From NCBI GenBank assembly GCA_905221605.1, contig CAJNDS010002133.1, positions 235,365-299,364 of the forward strand: a DNA stretch of 64,000 bases, in the 5' to 3' direction. This DNA comes from Symbiodinium natans. Its lineage: Eukaryota > Sar > Dinophyceae > Suessiales > Symbiodiniaceae. The translations under genes were made by a program, and so were the position numbers. Below, piece by piece: positions 58,534-64,000 of this stretch; the first letter of the stretch is position 1, and each line of letters starts with the position of its first letter. The notes beneath the pieces were generated by a model. The model worked only from the letters and a program-made list of their open reading frames with translations. It was not told where the DNA came from and searched no databases.

Positions 58534-59886
58534 ATGGTAGTTAAAAATGCTGGAATACAATTTCATAGAAGGTCAAGATATGAAGATATTTTGGAACTAG
58601 TCAATGACAACGAAGATGCACTAAAACCTTTTCCTAATAGAGATGCTGTATTTTATAAACAAAGCAATAAGGGAACTCGATTCGATGGCAAAGACCATTT
58701 GGATAAATTAAAAGTCCAAGAGAAACAAATTGCCGAGCGAATTGTTAGAGATCATATGCTACGCGAATATGCATCGGATAATGATTTAACACATAAAGCA
58801 TTATATACACAGAATGACAGACCGGAACCAGAGCAACCAAGGTCGCCAGAAATGTTTAACATAGGAACTGACGCCGAAAGTATGTCTGTTGTTGAAGAAT
58901 TCGGCACCCCGCCAGAGCAACAACTGTTTCAAATCAATGAAACATTAGGAAACATAGCAACAGCACAACAAGGCAACCAACAAGCAATTTACGAAGCACA
59001 CCAACAGCAGTTGGAAAGAGAAGAACAAGGCGGTTCAGGAATTTTAAGGACATTAGGAAGCGGTGCATTAAGAATAGGTGGCGGAGCATTAAGAGTAGGG
59101 GGCAATGTCGCCGGTAATATGTTTTCCGGTATGGATTTTGGAAGTTCGCTTCTGGCAGGTATGTCGCAGGAAGCAATCAGTCAATTCAATGAAGCAATAA
59201 TGAATAGAATAAACCCGCCGCCGAGACCACTTTTAGATTTTACAGGAGACCCCAGAGTGGGACAATTTACAACATACGATCCAATGCCAATACCAAACAT
59301 GCAATATTTACAACCTTCGATTGTTTTACAACCCCACCAACCGAATGTAGGAGCAACTCAACAACCCTTGCCGATTGCCTCGTCCAGTCAGCCCACAGTA
59401 TCAGAGTTGCCAGCGTTGCCACCAATACCACGAACAATACCACAGCGACCAACAGAACCAAGGGGCAAACCCAGACCGAGACCATCGCCGAAAACATCGC
59501 CCGAACCACCGCCGCGACCAAATTTTCAACAAGGCGGTTCGTCAAGTTCAAGCGGAAATGCACCACCACCAGAACCAGCACAACCACCACCACGAAAAGA
59601 ACCACCAAGAACCCGCTTAACAAGAAAAACAAATTTGAAGGAAGGAACAACCGAAGAGCAAGATATGGCATCTCCTACATTAATCATTCCAAGTAGAATA
59701 GGTATTCAAAAATTAAGAGAAGTATTCGAAGAAGCGAACAATAGACACACAATAAACACTAAAACGTATAGAAGTTATAAAAGTTTATATAATAATTGGG
59801 TAAAATCTGCTGGGGACAAGGAAATGAAAAAACAATATCTACAAGAACTCAAAGATTTATATAGACAACAAATATTTAAAAAATAA
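58534..59886 (+). CDS. Virion-type protein with glycine-rich amphipathic segment and proline-rich domain
   Basis: 450 residues. Residues 1-165 are charged and helical. Residues about 170-215 are a Gly-rich, alternating hydrophobic segment (GILRTLGSGALRIGGGALRVGG then NMFSGMDFGSSLLAGM), resembling membrane-active or amphipathic viral peptides. Residues about 225-385 are a disordered Pro/Arg/Ser-rich region (PPPRPNFQQGG, QPPPRKEPP). The last 60 residues form a compact helical domain (KLREVFEEANNRH... to KDLYRQQIFKK). It ends the four-gene penton block. By layout it could be the counterpart of an adenovirus pVI-like endosome-disrupting protein; this is inference. Confidence 0.8.
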   Translation: MVVKNAGIQFHRRSRYEDILELVNDNEDALKPFPNRDAVFYKQSNKGTRFDGKDHLDKLKVQEKQIAERIVRDHMLREYASDNDLTHKALYTQNDRPEPEQPRSPEMFNIGTDAESMSVVEEFGTPPEQQLFQINETLGNIATAQQGNQQAIYEAHQQQLEREEQGGSGILRTLGSGALRIGGGALRVGGNVAGNMFSGMDFGSSLLAGMSQEAISQFNEAIMNRINPPPRPLLDFTGDPRVGQFTTYDPMPIPNMQYLQPSIVLQPHQPNVGATQQPLPIASSSQPTVSELPALPPIPRTIPQRPTEPRGKPRPRPSPKTSPEPPPRPNFQQGGSSSSSGNAPPPEPAQPPPRKEPPRTRLTRKTNLKEGTTEEQDMASPTLIIPSRIGIQKLREVFEEANNRHTINTKTYRSYKSLYNNWVKSAGDKEMKKQYLQELKDLYRQQIFKK

Positions 59887-59896
59887 ACAAACCTCA

Positions 59897-59936
59897 AAAC
59901 GTTTCAATAAAATTAATATCCTTTATTGAAATGTTT
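59897..59936 (+). terminator. Hairpin after the 450-residue gene
   Basis: 15-base arms AAACGTTTCAATAAA (59897-59911) and TTTATTGAAATGTTT (59922-59936) with one G-T pair and a loop of 10. It lies 10 bases after the stop codon. Its right arm covers the more upstream ATG of the following gene, which argues for the later start chosen there. Confidence 0.6.
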
Positions 59937-59952
59937 TTATCAAGTATTTTAT

Positions 59953-60252
59953 ATGACAGTGAATATTGTAATACAGAAATCAACAAAACCGGATAAAAAA
60001 TACGATGCTGTTATAGATGATAAAAAAACTGTATCTTTTGGTGCCACTGGTTATAGCGACTTTACCATTCATAAAGACGAGGAGCGTAAGAAAAGATACA
60101 TAGCGAGACACGGTAGTGGCAATCAGGATTGGAATGACTATGAAACTGCTGGTTTTTGGGCAAAACACCTCCTCTGGTCGAAACCTACATTAAGAGAATC
60201 CGCAAAAGACATTGAAAAGAGGTTCAACATAAATGTTAAATTAAAGGTTTGA
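59953..60252 (+). CDS. DUF5754-like conserved viral protein
   Basis: 99 residues from MTVNIVIQKS. An ATG 27 bases earlier is rejected because it lies in a hairpin arm. The core VSFGATGYSDFTIHKDEERKKRYIARH (about residues 28-54, two overlapping pieces: VSFGATGYSDFTIHKDEE and ERKKRYIARH) and GFWAKHLLWSKPTLRESAKD match a small family seen in algal giant viruses and related elements, of unknown function. Several basic and aromatic residues are invariant-looking, suggesting nucleic acid contact. It lies between two hairpins, so it is probably its own transcription unit. Family name recalled from pattern, not searched. Confidence 0.75.
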   Translation: MTVNIVIQKSTKPDKKYDAVIDDKKTVSFGATGYSDFTIHKDEERKKRYIARHGSGNQDWNDYETAGFWAKHLLWSKPTLRESAKDIEKRFNINVKLKV

Positions 60253-60262
60253 GTCAAAAGTG

Positions 60263-60299
60263 GTATATGGTATGGACTTAAAGAGATAATACCATATAC
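60263..60299 (+). terminator. Hairpin before the last gene
   Basis: Perfect 11-bp stem GTATATGGTAT (60263-60273) with ATACCATATAC (60289-60299), loop of 15. It lies 10 bases after the DUF5754-like stop and ends 8 bases before the next ATG; it may act as terminator, or as an operator for the last gene. Confidence 0.5.
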
Positions 60300-60307
60300 T
60301 GATAGAT

Positions 60308-60742
60308 ATGTCCAAAAGGTTTTGTAAAGGTTGTAATGTAAATAGAGAATGGTGGGAGTTTTCCGACAATTTCAAATGTTGCGATGGATGCAGACAAAAA
60401 CAAAGACAAAAATACGCAGAAAATCCAGAAAAAATAAAGGTTAAAGACAAGCAATACAGAGAGACACACAAAGAACAAATTGCAGAACGAAAAAAACAAT
60501 ACAACGAAACCCACAAAGAACAATTACAGGCATATAGAAAAGAATATATGAAATTAATACATCATTGTCCTATCTGTAAATACGATGTGAAATTTTATAA
60601 GAAAGCACAACACGAAAAATCACAGCACCATCAAGAAAAACTATTTGCGACAGAGATAGACAATTTGAAAAATATAGAAATCGACATAAATAGGATTGAA
60701 GACGATGACGTAAAAGAATACATCGAACAAAAATTCACATAA
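60308..60742 (+). CDS. Zinc-binding protein with CxxC knuckles and C2H2-like end
   Basis: 144 residues. The N-terminus has CKGC (6-9) and CCDGC (24-28), a treble-clef or zinc-ribbon-like pair as in many giant-virus proteins. A charged helix with the repeat ETHKEQ at two places follows. CPICKYDVKFYKKAQHEKSQHH (a 22-residue stretch with Cys, Cys, His, His ligands, about residues 87-108; given here as CPIC and HEKSQHH) forms a C2H2-like finger. It is the last gene, ending 5 bases before the right terminal repeat. Likely DNA- or RNA-binding; exact role unknown. Confidence 0.82.
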   Translation: MSKRFCKGCNVNREWWEFSDNFKCCDGCRQKQRQKYAENPEKIKVKDKQYRETHKEQIAERKKQYNETHKEQLQAYRKEYMKLIHHCPICKYDVKFYKKAQHEKSQHHQEKLFATEIDNLKNIEIDINRIEDDDVKEYIEQKFT

Positions 60743-60747
60743 GGTAA

Positions 60748-61034
60748 ATTACCAATGAAAATTCTATTCAACGACAAAGAACATTGAGCAGAATTTTCAA
60801 TTTCAAAAATCGTGAATTTCGGGTTTGTGAGTTAGGGGGTGGTTTGAAAAATTGATTTGGAGATGATTTTTTTTTAATTTTTTGATTTTTTGTTGGTTAA
60901 ATTGCGTGAGGCGGGGATGTCAAAATTGATGATTTTTTGGTGGTAAAGTGTAAAATCGTAGGGTGGGATACAGGGTTTTTTCGGTGGAGGCGTTGCGGCG
61001 AAAGCTTTGAAAAATCGGGTGCCTAGCCCTAACT
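60748..61034 (-). repeat. Right terminal inverted repeat of the provirus
   Basis: Reverse complement of 41290-41576. It starts 5 bases after the stop codon of the last gene and ends at a 12-G run. Its outer end reads CGGGTGCCTAGCCCTAACT on the plus strand. In Polintons and PLVs such ends are the substrate of the rve integrase and probably the priming ends for protein-primed replication (family knowledge). Confidence 0.97.
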
Positions 61035-61039
61035 GGGGG
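61035..61039. other. Possible right target-site duplication (GGGGG)
   Basis: These are the first five bases of a 12-G run that starts exactly where the right terminal repeat ends. They are the partner of the five G residues at the left end. Confidence 0.4.
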
Positions 61040-61227
61040 GGGGGGGCATCAGCCCTTTTTGTTATCCTTTTTGTTGCTTCCGAACTCCTCCGGCCACGAA
61101 GCCATTTTGATTTTCAACTAGCGACCGCAAAGCCCCGGACATCTTTTGCAACGGGGTCTCTTGCAGCCAGCCGGGAAAGCCCTGGACACCTAATCCCCAA
61201 AGCCCACTAAACTCTGGGGGGTTTAAA

Positions 61228-61304
61228 CCCTAAACCCTAAACCCTAAACCCTAAACCCTAAACCCTAAACCCTAAACCCTAAACCCTAAACCCTAGACCC
61301 TAAA
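61228..61304 (-). repeat. Interstitial telomeric repeat, CCCTAAA x11
   Basis: About eleven units, the last but one being CCCTAGA. Confidence 0.95.
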
Positions 61305-61403
61305 CTTAATCCGCTGGACCCTTTGTGGAACTCCTCAACCCTGTTTCGAACCCCTAAGCCCTCAGCCCCAGACTGCGGCTTCCTGGTCTTGGCTGTAGGT
61401 ACA

Positions 61404-61475
61404 GGGTTTAGGGTTTAGGGTTTGGGGTTTAGGGTTTAGGGTTTAGGGTTTAGGGTTTGGGGTTTAGGGTTTAGG
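61404..61475 (+). repeat. Interstitial TTTAGGG tract
   Basis: About ten units with two TTTGGGG variants. Confidence 0.95.
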
Positions 61476-64000
61476 GGCGGAGGGGGGGAGGCAAGGGAGA
61501 AGGGGAGAGGGGGAGCCGGAAGGTAAGCTGTCTCAGCAGCCCCTAAGGTTTAGCCAAACTTGGGGCCCATCCTGGGTGCCGTAAACCCTAAACCCTAAAC
61601 CCTAAACCCTAAACCCTAAACCCTAACCCCTAAAACGCTGGAACATGGTTCCCCTTTTTGCATCTGGGCACGCAGTAAACCCTAAAGCCTAAACCCTAGG
61701 GCCTCAGTGTCTCAGTCACACGATGCACCCTCAGGGACGTACTGTGGACACTCCTTGTTTCTGCGCCTGAAATTCAGGATTCAGGATCCCAAAATCCTTA
61801 GTTAGACAGGTGGCTATCTGTGCCCTGCAGCTCCGCACAGCAGTTGCCAAGACCAGTGAACGCAACAGAGGGGGCATGCTGCCTGTCACACGGCGCTTTC
61901 ACCTGCACGCTTTGTAGGGTTTAGGGTTTAGGGTTTAGGTTTTCTAGGAGAAGAAGGTTCAGGACTTCGGAATGTGTGAATCCTAACCCTGTGCCCTAAA
62001 CCCTACGCTTGCAGCTGATGACTGGGTGACACTCTTTGATGAAAAGGGACTAGGCAGGGTCGAGGCTGAACAAGATCCTAAGCGCTAAAACCCTAAACCC
62101 GTTTGGGGACACCCCCAAGCCCCGTAAACCCAAAAGCCTCCCTCACCTGTAACCCGAAATCCGAACTACCCGAACCCTATAAATCCCAATCCTCGGGGTC
62201 CGTGTCATAAGAGGGATGTGGGATACTCTAGGCCCTGAGCAACCTTTTTTGCGTTTAGGGTTTAGGGCTGCAGCTGTTCCATCTGCCACACTGGTACACC
62301 ATGGAAGGGCACGCTCGGGGACAAAGACTTTCTGTGAACGTCATAGTCCATAGGTCCATAAGTGTACGTCAGAGCCCTCACGTGTCGCAGTGCTTTAGCA
62401 GTTGAATTTCCCTAAACCCTGACCCTAAACCCTCCCTACAACCCTAAACCCTAAACCCCAAATCCCAAACCCGAAGCCCTAAGCCCTAAGCCCTAAACCC
62501 GAAACCCTAAACCCCAAACCCCAAACCCTTTTTACTAAAACCCTAAACCCTAAACCCTAAACCCCAAGGCCTGGCAGCTATGGGAGCTCTTGGGATCCAG
62601 GGCCATGGCTTGGAACGGCACTGGCGTCCAGTCTTCAGGCGCAGTGCAGTCAGGCCCCTAACAGCCGCTACCTGGTACCTGAACAAGGGGTTTAGGGTTT
62701 AGGGTTTAGGGTTTAGGGAAAAGGCTTTCTGCAAGCACTCTGAAAAAGGGTTTAGGGTTTAGGGTTTGTACCCAAGAAGTGTATGAAAAGGTCCAAAGGT
62801 TGGTTCCCCTAAACGCTAAACCCTAACCCCTCAACCCTCAACCCTCAACCCTGAACCCTATAGGTCTACTCTTGGTACATGGCAGGCATTCAGGAGCGGC
62901 TTATGCTGTGATCCACGCGGAGCGGGCCCATGCCGTTTGCTGCGGGAACATCCAAAAACTCGAGCAACCCAAGCACACAGACACACACACACACACAGGA
63001 TCTTGGGTTCTAAGGTGCCCTTTTTTCCCTAAACCCTAACCCTAAACCCTACACCCTAAACCCAAACCCTAGATTCACAAAAGCCTTGTCCATCAGCTTT
63101 CAGTTTCAGGTCTGGCTTCGGGCCTGCAATCATGACGTGAAGCATCCCCTCCGAGGTCTCGTGCCATTACCAGACACGGTGCAAAATTTACCTCGAAAGA
63201 TGCGTAGGAGTCGCATCGGGTTCCAACGCAATACTAGTGCTTGGACAGATTCTTGCCACGAAGCAGGCTTGAGAAGGCGCGCCCTTAGCACTTGTTTCTA
63301 GACAATGAACCCTAAACCCCTTAAACCCCTTAAACCCCTTAAACCCCTTAAACCCTAAACCCTAAACCCTAATTGCCTCAAATCGTTTTCCCATCCAGCT
63401 AACAACAGGAGCTCCGGCGCTTGCGCCGCTCTTCGCCAGAACCTGACGGGCGGAGGTCTCTTGCAGACTTCTCGCCTAGCAGTACTATAAGTAGGCTTGC
63501 ACGCTACGTTGCTTCTAGGCTTCAAGGTGGGTTTCGGGACCTACATGCTTTAGGATTTGGGGTTCAAGGCCGGCAGTGTGAGAGGGATCTCGTGATTTTA
63601 GCGTTTGGGGTTGATTGTTCCGGGCGTGCAAAATTCCACTCTGTGAATGCTGTTTGCCTTGTTTGGTGTAATTTGAGGCGTTTGATCCAAGCCCCAAATC
63701 TAAATATCACCAAAAATAATTTGGAGAGGTCGTATTTAATTAGAATAGCCTTTTGGCTAGTCTTTCGTATAGACGAAAAGGATGCCAGAGGGTGATGCTA
63801 GAAGGAGTGCCCTGCCCTTCACAACCCCTACGCCCCAACTCTTACTCTCAAGCCAAAGTATAGGTTTAGGGTTTCGGGTTTAGGGTTTAGGATTTAGGTT
63901 TTAGGGCTTAGGGTTTATAAGCCTTTAAGCCAAAGTCTACGGATTCAACCTCAAACCCTGGAACCAAAGCGCAGCAGGGCCGCGCGGAAGCTGTGCACAG

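Larger units (their letters stand above)
41290..61034. mobile_element. Integrated Polinton-like virus (PLV), apparently complete
   Basis: A 19,745-bp AT-rich unit sits in balanced-composition host DNA and is bounded by 287-bp terminal inverted repeats with one mismatch. It encodes the PLV/Polinton core set: major capsid protein, penton protein, packaging ATPase, rve integrase and a polymerase-helicase. It also carries accessory genes for a lipase, a fibre and zinc-cluster proteins. Genes are tightly packed, mostly 7-60 bases apart, on both strands in four blocks. None of the core frames is interrupted. The five bases outside each end are GGGGG, compatible with the 5-6 bp target duplication made by rve integrases, but they lie in G-rich runs and are not decisive. 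Known: PLVs integrate in algal and protist genomes as proviruses or as defences against giant viruses. Inferred: recent, possibly inducible insertion. Confidence 0.95.
61040..64000. other. Gene-free host region right of the provirus
   Basis: CCCTAAA at 61228-61304, 61583-61626 and 62440-62570; TTTAGGG at 61404-61475 and 62692-62718. A short CA repeat lies at 62977-62997, and CCCCTTAAA units at 63314-63352. The 124-residue frame at 63421-63795 has no recognisable domain. No RNA gene was recognised. Confidence 0.5.

Noticed and set aside
59926-59952. Earlier start of the DUF5754-like gene
   Set aside because: That ATG lies in the right arm of a terminator-like hairpin, and the conserved region begins after the later ATG.
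63421-63795. 124-residue frame near the right edge
   Set aside because: No recognisable motif and part of it lies over decayed telomere-like sequence (TTTAGGATTTGGGGTT).
1-64000. tRNA or rRNA genes
   Set aside because: I looked for T-loop-like GGTTCGAxTCC patterns with matching stems and for conserved rRNA stretches and found none; a covariance-model scan could still find divergent ones.

Overview
This window is a eukaryotic nuclear segment of roughly balanced base composition, densely interrupted by interstitial telomere-type repeats (TTTAGGG on one strand, CCCTAAA on the other). A single AT-rich, gene-packed element of about 19.7 kb (41290-61034) is inserted in it. TTTAGGG repeats occur in many algae and plants. 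A retroelement RNase H reading frame at 21.8-23.2 kb and possible exons with non-canonical splice signals at 25.9-26.3 kb fit a dinoflagellate host best. This host call is an inference; a chromerid, chlorarachniophyte or other alga is not excluded.

Host part (1-41284 and 61040-64000). I found almost no convincing protein-coding genes. The sequence is a patchwork of (i) telomeric-repeat tracts in both orientations, with variants TTTGGGG, TCTAGGG, CCCTAAAA, CCCCTAAA, CCCTACAA and TTTATAGGG, (ii) at least five multi-copy families of about 100-125 bp elements, most with terminal inverted repeats (called A-E here), plus single-copy hairpin elements, (iii) a 385-bp foldback cluster built from one 13-bp core in both orientations (13961-14345), (iv) microsatellites and homopolymers, and (v) a non-LTR retroelement remnant with an RNase H domain.

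Provirus (41290-61034). The element is bounded by 287-bp terminal inverted repeats that differ at one base and by a possible GGGGG target duplication. It has the core gene set of a Polinton-like virus: double jelly-roll major capsid protein, penton/minor capsid protein, FtsK/A32-type packaging ATPase, retroviral-type (rve) integrase, and a 1289-residue protein joining a divergent family B polymerase, an SF1 helicase and an HNH zinc motif. It also carries a lipase-like hydrolase, a long fibre with a C-terminal S74 intramolecular chaperone, a glycine/proline-rich candidate membrane-active virion protein, three small cysteine-cluster proteins (two clear paralogues), a DUF5754-like protein and several small proteins. 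All these frames are open and the terminal repeats are nearly identical, so the insertion looks recent and possibly functional.

The provirus has a visible layout. The left arm (minus strand, 41566-50701) holds replication, integration and accessory genes; five of its genes follow a palindromic TTTCTTT...AAAGAAA box 19-35 bases before the start codon. The right part (ATPase at 50739, then 51568-60742) holds virion genes with only TATA-like sequence. Long perfect AT hairpins lie at many gene ends. A GC-rich 23-bp iteron array in a 93-bp higher-order repeat, followed by a pure AT tract (48953-49311), is the best candidate for a replication origin or master control region, and is the most unusual structure in the window.
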